Below are positions 43,567-53,200 of a DNA stretch of 64,000 nt, piece after piece (within the stretch, counting starts at the first letter, position 1; each line of letters opens with the position of its first letter). The translations under genes and the position numbers were made by a program. The stretch comes from Sulfurovum sp. Its GTDB lineage: Bacteria > Campylobacterota > Campylobacteria > Campylobacterales > Sulfurovaceae. Below the pieces are notes generated by a model. That model saw only the letters and a list, made by a program, of their open reading frames with translations, made no database searches and had not been told where the DNA came from. The DNA lies in the NCBI GenBank assembly GCA_027082955.1, contig JALWTA010000014.1:20628-84627 (forward strand), given 5' to 3'.

Positions 43567-44778
43567 ATGTTGGACTTAAAACAGATAGAAGAGGCATACA
43601 GAAGACTGGAGGGTGTGGTCTATCATACTCCTTTCTCCTATGCGCCGATATTGAGTGAAATGAGCGGGTATGACGTCTACCTGAAAAAAGAGAATCTCCA
43701 GCGTACGGGTGCGTTCAAACTGCGTGGTGCCTTCAACAAGATCGCGACACTGATCGAAGCAGGCAAGCGGGGCGGTGTAGTTGCTGCGAGTGCGGGGAAT
43801 CATGCGCAGGGGGTTGCCTTTGCCGCCAAACACTTCGGCATCGAAGCGACGATCGTTATGCCCGAATCTACGCCGCTGACCAAAGTACAGGGTGTCAGGG
43901 CATTTGGTGCCAATGTCATTCTTGAAGGAAGCAACTACGATGAGGCGTATGCCTATGCGGTCAAGTTTGGAGAGGAGAAAGGGTTCGATTTTGTCCACCC
44001 TTTTACCGATGCTGAAGTGATGGCAGGGCAAGGTACCGTAGCGCTTGAGATGCTTAAAGAGGTGCCCGATCTGGATGCTATGGTCGTTCCCGTAGGTGGC
44101 GGTGGTCTGATAGCCGGTATGGCGACAGTAGCCAAATCGATCAGCCCTGAGATAGAGATGATCGCGGTCTCTGCCGAGGGTGCACCGGCGATGCACCTCT
44201 CTTACGATGCACATAAGCCTATTGACACTACTTCAGTACGTACCATTGCAGATGGCATAGCAGTACGCGACACATCGCCAATCACTCTGGAGTACATCCT
44301 GAAATATGTCGATCAATTTGAAGGAGTATGTGAAGATGAGATCGCTTCAGCCATTCTCTTTTTGCTTGAACGTCAGAAAGTGTTGGTCGAAGGTGCAGGC
44401 TCAGTCGGTGTTGCAGCACTGATGCATGGCAAGATCGATCTGCCAAAAGGCAGCAAAGTCGGTATTGTCCTTAGCGGCGGGAACATTGATGTAACGATGC
44501 TTTCGCTTATTATTGAAAAGGGTCTGGTAAAATCGGCACGGAAGATGAAACTGATGGTGACTCTGGTGGATAAACCCGGTGCTTTGCAGAGCTTTACGCA
44601 GATATTGACAGAAGTTGGGGCGAATATCGTTCAGATAGGCTATGATAGAACGTCGATCGATCTTGAGTTTGGAGATGCGCATGTGAGTGTGGCACTTGAG
44701 ACCAAAGGGGCGGAACATCAGGAGCAGATACGCCAAAAGCTTAGAGAGGGCGGGTTTTCGTTTAAAGAAGAACACTGA
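43567..44778 (+). CDS. ilvA: Threonine ammonia-lyase (threonine deaminase) with ACT domain
   Basis: IlvA converts threonine to 2-oxobutanoate, the entry to isoleucine synthesis. The 403-residue protein has the PLP lysine in GAFKLRGAFNK (about residue 51), the phosphate loop SAGNHAQGVA, the serine/Gly motif VGGGGLIAGMAT, and one ACT regulatory domain from about 325 (MKLMVTLVDKPGALQSFTQI). One ACT domain suggests the shorter type, which may be less strictly feedback-inhibited. Upstream of ppx and near ilvBN. Confidence 0.95.
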   Translation: MLDLKQIEEAYRRLEGVVYHTPFSYAPILSEMSGYDVYLKKENLQRTGAFKLRGAFNKIATLIEAGKRGGVVAASAGNHAQGVAFAAKHFGIEATIVMPESTPLTKVQGVRAFGANVILEGSNYDEAYAYAVKFGEEKGFDFVHPFTDAEVMAGQGTVALEMLKEVPDLDAMVVPVGGGGLIAGMATVAKSISPEIEMIAVSAEGAPAMHLSYDAHKPIDTTSVRTIADGIAVRDTSPITLEYILKYVDQFEGVCEDEIASAILFLLERQKVLVEGAGSVGVAALMHGKIDLPKGSKVGIVLSGGNIDVTMLSLIIEKGLVKSARKMKLMVTLVDKPGALQSFTQILTEVGANIVQIGYDRTSIDLEFGDAHVSVALETKGAEHQEQIRQKLREGGFSFKEEH

Positions 44779-44780
44779 TA

Positions 44781-44836
44781 AAATTAGAAATTAGAAATTA
44801 GAAATTAGAAATTAGAAATTAGAAATTAGAAATTGG
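44781..44836 (+). repeat. Heptamer repeat (aaattag), eight units, between ilvA and ppx
   Basis: Seven exact aaattag units plus one diverged unit fill the gap from just after the ilvA stop to 7 nt before the ppx start. The frame of ppx meets a TAG inside the tract, so the repeat is not translated with ppx. A short version with the same left edge is at 10685. Confidence 0.85.
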
Positions 44837-44843
44837 GGATGGT

Positions 44844-45764
44844 TTGGTTGCGATAGATTTGGGGTCGAATACGCTGCGGGTTGTGGAGTATGACTGTGTG
44901 CATATGCGTACAACAGCGGAGTTTGAGAAGATTGTCAAAACTGCTGACAGGCTGGCGATGACGGGGGTGATAGGGCATGAGGCGGTAGAACGTGTAATCT
45001 ATGCGATCCGTGAAGCTCAGGAGAAGATCGATTTTCATGGGCAGAAGATTGTGGCGGTGACGACAGAGGCGTTTCGGCGTGCAAAGAATGCCGATGATGT
45101 ACTTGCACGTATCGCGCAGGAGACTGGCGTTTCGTTCCGCATTATTGACGGTGATGAAGAGGCGTGTTTGACACTGCTTGCGGTAAAGGAACGTTTGCAC
45201 AAACTTCACCATGGTGCTACCTCTTTTGTCCTGATCGATATTGGGGGCGGATCGACTGAGATCATCTTTGTCTATGCAAATGAAGTGATTTCAAAAAGCT
45301 TTCCTGTTGGCATTGTTACCATTGCACAGCAGTACACGACACTCGATGCGATTAAAGACTCCTTACCCCATGAGATGCTCTCTATGCAGATGTTTGCCGC
45401 AGAGACACTGGCAACGCGGGGCAATGTGGAGGCATTTGTTGCAACTGCCGGAACACCGACAACTGTAGCTGCCATGAAATTGGGGCAGACCTATGCGACA
45501 TACGATGCGGCAAAGATCAACGGGACTATCCTTGCCAAAGAGGAACTCTCCTACTATTTGGACAAACTGCTTGCCATGCCGTTTGAAAAGCGTGAAGAGA
45601 CAGTCGGAATAGGACGCAGTGATCTGATTGCAGCCGGTATTCTAATATTTGAACATCTCTATACCATCCTTGAACAGAAGCAGTGTATTGTTATTGATGA
45701 CGGTTTGCGCGAAGGGGTTGCCATAGCGTATTGTAAAGAGCAACAATGCGATAAAAAAGGGTAA
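44844..45764 (+). CDS. ppx: Ppx/GppA-family phosphatase
   Basis: These ASKHA-fold enzymes hydrolyse polyphosphate or pppGpp. The 306-residue protein starts at TTG 44844 as VAIDLGSNTLRVVEYD after the initiator, has VTTEAFRRAKN near residue 70, IDGDEEACLTLLA with catalytic Glu-region, LIDIGGGSTEIIF near 132 and a C-terminal motif GIGRSDLIAAGILIFEHL. At 306 residues it matches the short, single-domain form. The TTG start sits directly after a heptamer repeat, so the normal ATG and ribosome-binding region may have been displaced; GGGG at 44835-44838 could serve. Confidence 0.85.
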   Translation: MVAIDLGSNTLRVVEYDCVHMRTTAEFEKIVKTADRLAMTGVIGHEAVERVIYAIREAQEKIDFHGQKIVAVTTEAFRRAKNADDVLARIAQETGVSFRIIDGDEEACLTLLAVKERLHKLHHGATSFVLIDIGGGSTEIIFVYANEVISKSFPVGIVTIAQQYTTLDAIKDSLPHEMLSMQMFAAETLATRGNVEAFVATAGTPTTVAAMKLGQTYATYDAAKINGTILAKEELSYYLDKLLAMPFEKREETVGIGRSDLIAAGILIFEHLYTILEQKQCIVIDDGLREGVAIAYCKEQQCDKKG

Positions 45765-45823
45765 TAAAAGAGAATTTTTATCCTATTTTAAGGCTATCGG
45801 ATTACACTCTAATATTATTTTGA

Positions 45824-45829
45824 TATAAT
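45824..45829 (+). promoter_or_regulatory. -10 box for ilvBN-lpxD
   Basis: TATAAT 27 nt before the ilvB start, in the 91-nt gap after ppx. Confidence 0.45.
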
Positions 45830-45855
45830 CAGAAAAAAATTATGGAGTGTTGACC

Positions 45856-47565
45856 ATGCAGATGAGTGGTGCACAGATGGTGTGTGAGGCGATCATCGCC
45901 GAGGGTGTCAAGACCGTTTTCGGTTATCCCGGCGGAGCGATCATGCACGTTTACGATGAGATTTACAAGCAGAATGGATTTGAGCATATTTTGACACGTC
46001 ATGAGCAGGCTGCCGTGCATGCTGCAGATGGTTATGCCAGAGCGACAGGCGAAGTTGGTGTCGCGATGGTGACATCAGGACCTGGCTTTACCAATGCCGT
46101 GACCGGACTGGCGACTGCCTATATGGATTCTATCCCTCTGGTTGTGATCTCTGGTCAGGTACCGCTCTCGCTTATTGGAACGGATGGATTTCAGGAGATC
46201 GATGCAGTGGGTATCTCCAGACCCTGTACCAAGCACAACTTCCTTGTGCGTTCGCTTGAAGAGCTGCCGCGTATTCTCAAGGAAGCATTTTATCTTGCAC
46301 GTAGCGGCAGACCTGGTCCAATCCTTGTAGATATCCCTAAAGACATTACGGTCGATGTAGGTGAGTTCAAATACCCCGATTCGGTACATATTCCAAGCTA
46401 CAAACCAACGTACAAAGGGAACAATCGCCAAATTGAAAAAGCGGTAGATGCGATCAAAAAAGCCAAAAAACCGTTGTTGTATATTGGTGGTGGGGCAGTT
46501 CTTTCCAATGCCTACAAACTGGTACGCGAACTTGCCGAAAAGACACAGATACCAGCAGTTGAGACACTGATGGCACGTGGCGTTATGGGTGCAAAGAATC
46601 CGCTTTTACTTGGGATGCTCGGGATGCATGGAAACTATGCTTCCAACATGGCGATGAGTGAGACCGATCTGGTCATCTCTCTGGGGGCACGGTTTGATGA
46701 CAGGGTAACGGGGAAGCTGTCTGAATTTGCCAAATATGCCGATGTGATCCATATTGACATTGATCCAGCGAACATTGCGAAACTGGTCGATGTTGACTAT
46801 CCTATCGTCGGAGATGTCGCACAGGTCGTTCAAAAGATGCTTCCTATGCTTGAAGATGTCAATACAGACCGCTACCAGGCGTGGCGAGAGATTCTCAAAC
46901 GGTATGATGAACTGCATCCGCAGTCCTATGTGGATAGTGATGAGGTTATCAAACCGCAATGGGCAATAGAGCGTCTTGGAGAGCTGGTCGGAGAAGAGGC
47001 GATCATTACTTCCGATGTTGGGCAGCATCAGATGTGGGCTGCACAGCACTATCCGTTCGACCGTCCTAGACAATGGATAAACTCCGGTGGTCTCGGTACT
47101 ATGGGGTTTGGTTTCCCTGCTGCGATCGGTGCAAAGCGTGCATATCCGGAAAAGACAGTCATCAACATTACCGGTGATGGTTCTATTTTGATGAATGTAC
47201 AGGAGCTGGTAACCGCAGCAGAGTACAAGATACCGGTAATCAACGTTATCTTGAATAATCACTTCCTTGGAATGGTACGTCAGTGGCAGACCTTCTTCTA
47301 TGAAAAACGCTACTCTGAAACTGATCTGACCTTCCAGCCAAACTGGAAAGCACTTGCCCAGGCATGTGGCGGGATTGGCTATGATGTGACGACCAAAGAA
47401 GAGTTCGATGCTGCACTAAAAGATGCTATGGCACAGAATAAGGTCTGTTTTATGAACGTTGCAATTGACCGGTTTGAGAATGTTCTACCAATGGTACCTG
47501 CCGGTGGCGCACTCTTCAATATGATGCTGCCGCCGAAGATTGAAAATGACGGGGAGGAAAAGTAA
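45856..47565 (+). CDS. ilvB: Acetolactate synthase large subunit
   Basis: The ThDP enzyme makes acetolactate or acetohydroxybutyrate for branched-chain amino acids. The 569-residue protein has GYPGGAIMHVYD with catalytic Glu downstream in LTRHEQAAVHAADGYARA, the FAD-binding middle domain, and the ThDP motif GDGSILMNVQEL ... NHFLGM near residue 440-475. I take ATG 45856 (GGAG at 45844) over GTG 45847. ilvN overlaps the stop by 1 nt (TAATG). Confidence 0.96.
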   Translation: MQMSGAQMVCEAIIAEGVKTVFGYPGGAIMHVYDEIYKQNGFEHILTRHEQAAVHAADGYARATGEVGVAMVTSGPGFTNAVTGLATAYMDSIPLVVISGQVPLSLIGTDGFQEIDAVGISRPCTKHNFLVRSLEELPRILKEAFYLARSGRPGPILVDIPKDITVDVGEFKYPDSVHIPSYKPTYKGNNRQIEKAVDAIKKAKKPLLYIGGGAVLSNAYKLVRELAEKTQIPAVETLMARGVMGAKNPLLLGMLGMHGNYASNMAMSETDLVISLGARFDDRVTGKLSEFAKYADVIHIDIDPANIAKLVDVDYPIVGDVAQVVQKMLPMLEDVNTDRYQAWREILKRYDELHPQSYVDSDEVIKPQWAIERLGELVGEEAIITSDVGQHQMWAAQHYPFDRPRQWINSGGLGTMGFGFPAAIGAKRAYPEKTVINITGDGSILMNVQELVTAAEYKIPVINVILNNHFLGMVRQWQTFFYEKRYSETDLTFQPNWKALAQACGGIGYDVTTKEEFDAALKDAMAQNKVCFMNVAIDRFENVLPMVPAGGALFNMMLPPKIENDGEEK

Positions 47566-48044
47566 TGGCAAACAGTAACAATGAAAGACGAGTTATCTCC
47601 GTTGTGGTCATGAATGAAAGTTCTGTGTTGGCGCGTGTGACGGCGTTGTTTGCCGGACGCGGATATAACATCGAATCACTTACCGTAGCGCCGATCCCAA
47701 ACAGTGACAAGTCTCATATTACCATTGAGACCAAGGGAAATGCAAGGGTCATGGAGCAGATCACCAAGCAACTGCATAAGCTCATTCCTGTTTATAAGGT
47801 CATTGAGCATGAAGAAATGGTCGAAAAAGAGATGGTATTGGTCAAGTTCCCTATAGGTACCAATATGAGCGACATTGCAGCACTGGCAGCCGCCTACAAC
47901 GGTGGCATTGTCAATGTTGGGCCGGAAATGGTGGTCGCGCAGGTAGCCGATGAACCAAAACGGGTCAAACACTTTATAGAAGCAGCCGAACGTTACAATC
48001 CGTGCGAGATCGTACGTGGTGGTGTTGTGGCTATTGAACGATAA
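47565..48044 (+). CDS. ilvN: Acetolactate synthase small (regulatory) subunit
   Basis: The 159-residue ACT-domain subunit confers valine feedback control on IlvB. It starts MANSNNERRVISVVVMNESS, with the ACT core VLARVTALFAGRGYNIESL and VAPIPNSDKSHITIE, then the C-terminal domain with KHFIEAAERYNPCEIVRGG. Start and stop overlap with ilvB indicate balanced coupled translation. Confidence 0.97.
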   Translation: MANSNNERRVISVVVMNESSVLARVTALFAGRGYNIESLTVAPIPNSDKSHITIETKGNARVMEQITKQLHKLIPVYKVIEHEEMVEKEMVLVKFPIGTNMSDIAALAAAYNGGIVNVGPEMVVAQVADEPKRVKHFIEAAERYNPCEIVRGGVVAIER

Positions 48045-48057
48045 GAGATTTTTTTAA

Positions 48058-48096
48058 CTCGTTCCCGTGCTTTGCGTGGGAATGAATGGGGACGAG
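48058..48096. repeat. CTCGTTCCC-type palindromic intergenic repeat
   Basis: CTCGTTCCCGTGC-ttt-GCGTGGGAATGA pairs TTCCC with GGGAA, and the outer CTCGT pairs with ACGAG at 48092-48096. The same type of element (CTCGTTCCC...GCGTGGGAATG) is a widespread bacterial intergenic repeat. It occupies half of the ilvN-lpxD gap. A degenerate relative may sit at 10715-10742. Confidence 0.6.
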
Positions 48097-48121
48097 ATAA
48101 CCAATACCTTTTAGAACAAGG

Positions 48122-49084
48122 ATGATGATGACCTACAAACTCTCTCAAATTGCACAAATACTTCAGATAGATTTTCAAGGCACGGATATTGAGATAGACG
48201 GTATCCACACACTGAGTGAAGCAACACCGACCCAGCTAAGTTTTTTTAATGATGCAAAATATGTTGCACAGCTTCCAAATACAAAGGCAGGTGCCGTCCT
48301 TATAGACCAAAAACATGCATCGATGCTTCCTGAAGGTACGGTTGCTCTTATTACCGATGAAGCGTATCTCAAGCTTGCCATAGCCTCCAAACTTTTTGCT
48401 CACAAGGTAGAGACAAAGGGTGAACATCCTCATATGGATGAAGGGTGTGACATAGACAAACGGGTACGTTTTGGGAAAAATGTTACATTGGGAAAGAATG
48501 TAACCATTATGGCTGGTTGCTATGTGGGTGACAATGTTAGCATTGGCTCAGGTACGCTGCTTTATCCAAATGTTACACTCTATCATGGTACCTCTATAGG
48601 AGAGAGATGTATTATTCACAGTGGTACGGTCATTGGATGTGACGGATATGGATTTGCCCATACCAAAACGGGTGAACATGTCAAAATTTACCAAAATGGC
48701 AAAGTGATCATCGAAGATGATGTCGAGATAGGGGCGAACTGTACCATAGACCGTGCAGTATTCGGAGCAACAACGATTCGCAAGGGTACGAAGCTAGATA
48801 ATCTTATTCAGATAGGGCACAATTGTGATGTAGGAGCATACACACTTATGGCGGCACAGGTGGGGCTGGCAGGATCGACCAGCCTTGGGCGCAACGTTGT
48901 TATGGGTGGGCAGAGTGCCTCGGCTGGACATCTGCATGTAGGTGAATTCGCGACTATTGCAGGTAAAGGCGGCGTGACAAAATCGCTTGAGGGAGGCAAA
49001 ACCTATGCGGGGTTCCCTGCTATAGAGATCAAGCTTTGGCGTAAAATGCAGGCAGCTTTGATGCGCATTGTTAAGAACCGTTAA
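48122..49084 (+). CDS. lpxD: UDP-3-O-acylglucosamine N-acyltransferase LpxD
   Basis: LpxD adds the N-linked acyl chain in lipid A synthesis. The 320-residue protein has an N-terminal substrate domain (IDGIHTLSEATPTQLSFFND) and a left-handed beta-helix of hexapeptides from about residue 100, with catalytic His in LIQIGHNCDVGAYTL near 240, and a C-terminal helix. Starts at 48122, 48125 or 48128 are equally possible. The order ilvB-ilvN-lpxD is as in Campylobacter jejuni. Confidence 0.95.
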   Translation: MMMTYKLSQIAQILQIDFQGTDIEIDGIHTLSEATPTQLSFFNDAKYVAQLPNTKAGAVLIDQKHASMLPEGTVALITDEAYLKLAIASKLFAHKVETKGEHPHMDEGCDIDKRVRFGKNVTLGKNVTIMAGCYVGDNVSIGSGTLLYPNVTLYHGTSIGERCIIHSGTVIGCDGYGFAHTKTGEHVKIYQNGKVIIEDDVEIGANCTIDRAVFGATTIRKGTKLDNLIQIGHNCDVGAYTLMAAQVGLAGSTSLGRNVVMGGQSASAGHLHVGEFATIAGKGGVTKSLEGGKTYAGFPAIEIKLWRKMQAALMRIVKNR

Positions 49085-49129
49085 CCTTTTGATTCTATAA
49101 TGAAGTATTCAAATATTAAGGAGTACGTT

Positions 49130-49360
49130 ATGAGCGGAAAAGTGACAGAAATTGCAGAGCTTAATCTTAGCGGTACAAAAGATGGGAAAATTACGGTTAC
49201 AACCATAGAAGAACCCTATGGTACAGGTAGCGAAAGCGTTGCAAGTATAGGTATTTCACTACAGGCAAATGCTGAGGAACCTGACTGGAAAGTGCACATT
49301 CCAAAAGCGAATATTGATGCAGTGATCGCTGCACTTGAAAAAGCAAAAGCACAACTGTAG
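49130..49360 (+). CDS. Conserved small protein of unknown function
   Basis: The 76-residue protein MSGKVTEIAELNLSGTKDG has a clear AAGGAG site before ATG 49130 and good codon use. Predicted fold is several strands (KITVTTIEEPYG, VASIGISLQAN) followed by a helix (ANIDAVIAALEKAKAQL). An in-frame ATG at 49100 is less likely. I do not recognise the family. Confidence 0.7.
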   Translation: MSGKVTEIAELNLSGTKDGKITVTTIEEPYGTGSESVASIGISLQANAEEPDWKVHIPKANIDAVIAALEKAKAQL

Positions 49361-49374
49361 AAAGAGAGCGGATA

Positions 49375-49833
49375 CTATTCCGCCTCTTCTTGTGCCTTCA
49401 TTGCTTTGTATTGTGCAAGTGCTCTCTCCATTGCGTCCCTGTCAGGGATCTTACGTCCGGCAATGTAGCCGATAATATTACCCTCTTCATCCAGTTTTGG
49501 CTTGATCCATACAACAACGAGATAGTATTTCCCCTCGCTTGTCATATTTTTGACATAACCTTCCCAGTAGTTACCGCCTTTGATCGTCTCCCACATACCT
49601 TTAAATGCGGCTTTTGGCATATCTGGATGACGGTTAATATTATGTGGGGAACCAATGAGTTCCTCTTTTGTGTAACCTGTCAGTTCCCTGAACTTTCGGT
49701 TAGCATAGGTAATGATCCCCGCCGGGTCAGTTTCTGTAATCATCACACCGCCATCAAACGGTACCTCTTCATCAACAGGATCCGGTTTGGTGATCTCTTT
49801 GCCGGTGATAATATTTTTGATGGTTTTGCCCAT
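49375..49833 (-). CDS. PAS-domain protein, aerotaxis-receptor-like, without output domain
   Basis: The 152-residue protein MGKTIKNIITGKEITKPDPV leads into a PAS domain (about residues 30-140): TDPAGIITYANRKFRELTGY, NINRHPDMPKAAFKGMW, YVKNMTSEGKYYLVVVWI, very like the N-terminal PAS of Aer (aerotaxis) and similar redox sensors that hold FAD. It lacks a transmembrane, HAMP, methyl-accepting or kinase domain, so it must signal through a partner. GAAGGATCA precedes ATG 49833. A long leader with a GEMM-like motif precedes it. Confidence 0.88.
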   Translation of the reverse strand: MGKTIKNIITGKEITKPDPVDEEVPFDGGVMITETDPAGIITYANRKFRELTGYTKEELIGSPHNINRHPDMPKAAFKGMWETIKGGNYWEGYVKNMTSEGKYYLVVVWIKPKLDEEGNIIGYIAGRKIPDRDAMERALAQYKAMKAQEEAE

Positions 49834-49865
49834 AAGTGATCCTTCGTGTTTCATATATCTGATAG

Positions 49866-49906
49866 GAAAGAAAAAGCAGTACCGTCTTTTATGGCAGCCT
49901 GGCACT
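49866..49906 (-). terminator. Candidate expression-platform terminator in the PAS-gene leader
   Basis: On the minus strand AGTGCC pairs with GGTACT around a 17-nt loop, followed by GC and five U. The AGTGCC strand is also needed for the aptamer stem P3 (pairing with GGCTCTT), so aptamer and terminator exclude each other. By this model ligand binding would favour read-through. Confidence 0.45.
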
Positions 49907-49963
49907 CTTCAATGGAAGAGCCAACGCTTTCCGTCCCTCCCTCACGGGAGGTTTGGCTTTTTC
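49890..49963 (-). promoter_or_regulatory. c-di-GMP-I (GEMM)-like riboswitch aptamer upstream of the PAS gene
   Basis: Reading leftward: AAAAGCCAAACC, a 4-bp stem TCCC/GGGA closed by a GNRA tetraloop GTGA, then GGGACGGAAAGC, a stem-loop with GGCTCTTC/GAAGAGTGCC and the 3' block GCCAGGCTGCC. The GEMM consensus is GGCAAACC, GNRA stem, GGGACGCAAAGCC, and a 3' GCC-GGGUUGCC. All blocks occur in the right order and spacing. Deviations: GGC to GCC at the 5' block and GCC to GCG at the 3' side of P2, partly offset by C to G in GACGG. A degenerate or variant aptamer is possible, so specificity (c-di-GMP or cGAMP) is open. Confidence 0.58.
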
Positions 49964-50214
49964 ATTATTTACTATCACTGGTAATGCATTATACCATTTT
50001 AATCTTTTAATTATCATCAAAATATAACATACTTATAGCATACTGTATGGACAATAATTCCTCGTTCCATTCTCTAAAACCCTCTGTTTTTTTGTGGTAG
50101 AGTCATAAAATTCCAATCAGGGAGAATGACATGTCATAATACGGGTTTAACGATACTTCGATACAATTGCAAATAGAATAGTGCAGGGCATAAAATGTCA
50201 TAAAAAGGAAAGAT
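49964..50214. other. Interval between the PAS leader and metH
   Basis: No gene. It contains the perfect 12-bp palindrome ATGACATGTCAT (50126-50137) and three GTCATAA motifs (50102, 50133, 50197), the last just before the metH ribosome-binding site. These could be regulator binding sites for metH. I see no SAM or cobalamin riboswitch. Confidence 0.4.
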
Positions 50215-53200
50215 TTGTCAGTAAAAGAAACGATCAAATCACTTATCAAAGAGCGTATGCTTGTCATTGACGGTGCTATGGGTACTCAGATACAAGACCT
50301 TGATATCCCGCAAGAGGCATGGATCGATAACAAGGGGGTATCGCAGGAGGGGTGTAACGAACTGCTCAATGATACAGCCCCAGAGCTGATCGAACGCATC
50401 CATACACGCTATGCGATGGCAGGTGCCGATCTGATCAAGACCAATACCTTTGGCTGTATGCCGTGGGTACTCGATGAGTATCAGATGAGTGAGCGTGCCT
50501 ATGAACTCTCCAAAAAGGGAGCAGCACTGGTCAAAAAGGTGTGCAATCACTACGCTACGCCAGAGCAGCCCCGTTTTGTGCTAGGCTCCATCGGGCCGGG
50601 CACGAAACTTCCCTCACTGGGACATATCCATTATGATGAGATGTATGCAGGATACAAGATTGTTGCCGAAGGGCTCATTGACGGTGGGTGTGATATCTTT
50701 TTGCTTGAGACCTGTCAGGATCCGCTGCAGATCAAAGCAGCACTTCACGCTTGTCAAGATGCCAATGCCGCCAAGGGGACCAATCTGCCTATCATGGTAT
50801 CAGTCACCATCGAGCTGAGCGGTTCGATGCTCATTGGAACCGATGCGGCAACGATCGTGACGATACTTGAACCGTTTGATATCCTCTCATTGGGGCTAAA
50901 CTGCGGTACAGGACCGGACCAAGCCAAAAAACACCTCAAAGTAATGAGTGAACTGTGTGCCATACCGCTCTCCATCCATGCCAATGCCGGACTGCCGCAA
51001 AACCGCGGGGGATACACCTACTACCCTATGGGACCGGACGAGTTTACGGCTAAACAGCTTGAGTTTACAGCGCTTGACGGAGTCAGTTTCCTTGGAGGGT
51101 GCTGCGGTACAACGCCACAGCATATCCAAGCACTTAAAAAAGCAGTTGGCAGCCTGAAGCCCAAAGCGCCTACTGGGCATATTGAGCCAAGTATCGCTTC
51201 ACTTTTCAATACCGTTGAGCTTTTTCAAAAACCCGCTCCACTGCTCATTGGTGAGCGAAGCAACGCGACAGGCTCCAAGGCTTTCCGTGAACTGATCATT
51301 GCAGGTGACTACGAGGGGACACTGACTGTCGGACAGGCACAGGTGCGTGATGGGGCGCACTGTCTTGATGTCAACGTAGAGTTTGCAGGACGTGACGGTG
51401 CGAAAGATATGCGTGCAGTCATGGAACTGTATAACCAAAAGATTCCTATTCCGCTCATGCCTGACGCCACCCGTGTCAATACGATGGAAGAGGGGCTTAA
51501 ATGCATTGGGGGCAAGCCCATCATCAACTCGGTCAACCTTGAAGATGGTGAAGAGAAGCTCGATGCCGTGTGTGGATTAGCAAAGAGGTACGGTACCGCA
51601 CTGGTTTGTTTGACCATCGATGAGAAGGGGATGGCAAAGACCAAAGAGGAGAAGGTCGCTGTGGCTGAGCGGCTTTATGATCTCTGTGTCAATCGTCACG
51701 GTATCGCACCGCACAACCTGATCTTTGATGTGCTTACCTTTACCGTGGGCTCTGGAGATGAGGAGTACCGTGATGCTGCGATCCAGACACTCGAAGCGAT
51801 CCGCGAACTGCACAAACGCCATCCTGAAGTAGGCTCGACACTGGGACTGAGCAATATCTCTTTTGGACTGGATAGGCATGCAAGGATGTATCTCAACTCG
51901 GTATTTCTGCACCACTGTATCGAAGCAGGGTTGACATCGGTCATCATCAATGTTAAACACATTATTCCGCTGAACAAGATGAGCAAAGAAGACATCGAAG
52001 TGTGTGAAGAGTTGCTCTTCCACCCTGATGATCAGTCGCTTTTTAAGTTCATCGAGCACTTCTCTGACAAAGTAGTCGATACTGACGCCAACGATGAAGC
52101 CTACGAAGCGATGAACACCGAAGAGAAGATTGCAAGGCTTTTGATGGATGGTGACAAGGAACGTATGATCCCGCTCGTTGAAGAGGCACGCCATGAGATC
52201 CATCCTGACCGCATTGTCAATGAGATCCTTATCGATGCGATGAAAGTCGTCGGTGAGCTCTTTGGCAGCGGACAGATGCAGCTGCCGTTTGTCCTGCAGA
52301 GTGCAGAGACGATGAAAGCGACAGTGGATTATCTCAACCCCCACCTAACCAAACAAGAAAAAGAAACCGATACGACACTGGTGATCGGTACGGTCAAGGG
52401 AGATGTGCACGATGTGGGTAAGAACCTGGTTGATATCATCCTCTCAAATAACGGTTATAAGGTGATCAATGTCGGTATCAAAACCGAGCTGGAGACCTAT
52501 TTGGATGTGATGAAAGAAAAGGAGATCCAAGCCATCGGTATGAGTGGACTGCTGGTAAAGTCTACCGCTGTGATGAAGGACAATCTGGAGACGATGGCCC
52601 AGATGGGACTGACGATTCCTGTCCTACTTGGCGGTGCAGCACTGACACGCTCATTTGTCGATGATTTCTGCCGTCCCATCTACAAAGGACCGATCTTCTA
52701 CTGCCGTGACGCTTTTGATGGGGTAGTCGCGATGAGCCGCATAGAACAGTACAACGAAGAGGTCAAAACCAACCCTGACGCTGTGCTGGATACACGCCTT
52801 GCCGGTGATATGAGTGAGCGTGTAGAGAAAAAGAAAAAAGAAGTGGTCATCCCGCCTTTTGAAGAGATACAGATGCCTGAACCTGTTGACATTCCTACAC
52901 CGCCGTTTTGGGGCAGACGGGTACTGCAAAAAGCCGATCTCGATCTTGATACGGTTTTTGAATGGGTCAACCAAAAGAGTGTCATCAAGATGCACTGGGG
53001 GTACAAAAAGGGCAAAATGGACAAAGCCCAGTATGAAAAACTGCTCGAAGAGAAGGTGTATCCCGCCTACGAACGGTTGAAGCGTGAGTTCATTGAAAAA
53101 GAATTGTTTGAACCGACCATTATCTACGGGTACTATCCGGTACGAAGCAATGATCAGGAGCTGCTGGTCTTCCCTGAAAGTGAGGGGTGGAATGTCGATG

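Noticed and set aside
49916..49963. Simple + strand terminator (AGCCAA...TTGGCT then T run)
   Set aside because: The inverted repeat and T run are real, but no + strand gene ends nearby except the small gene at 49360, over 550 nt away and beyond an opposing gene. The GEMM-like block order on the minus strand explains the sequence better.
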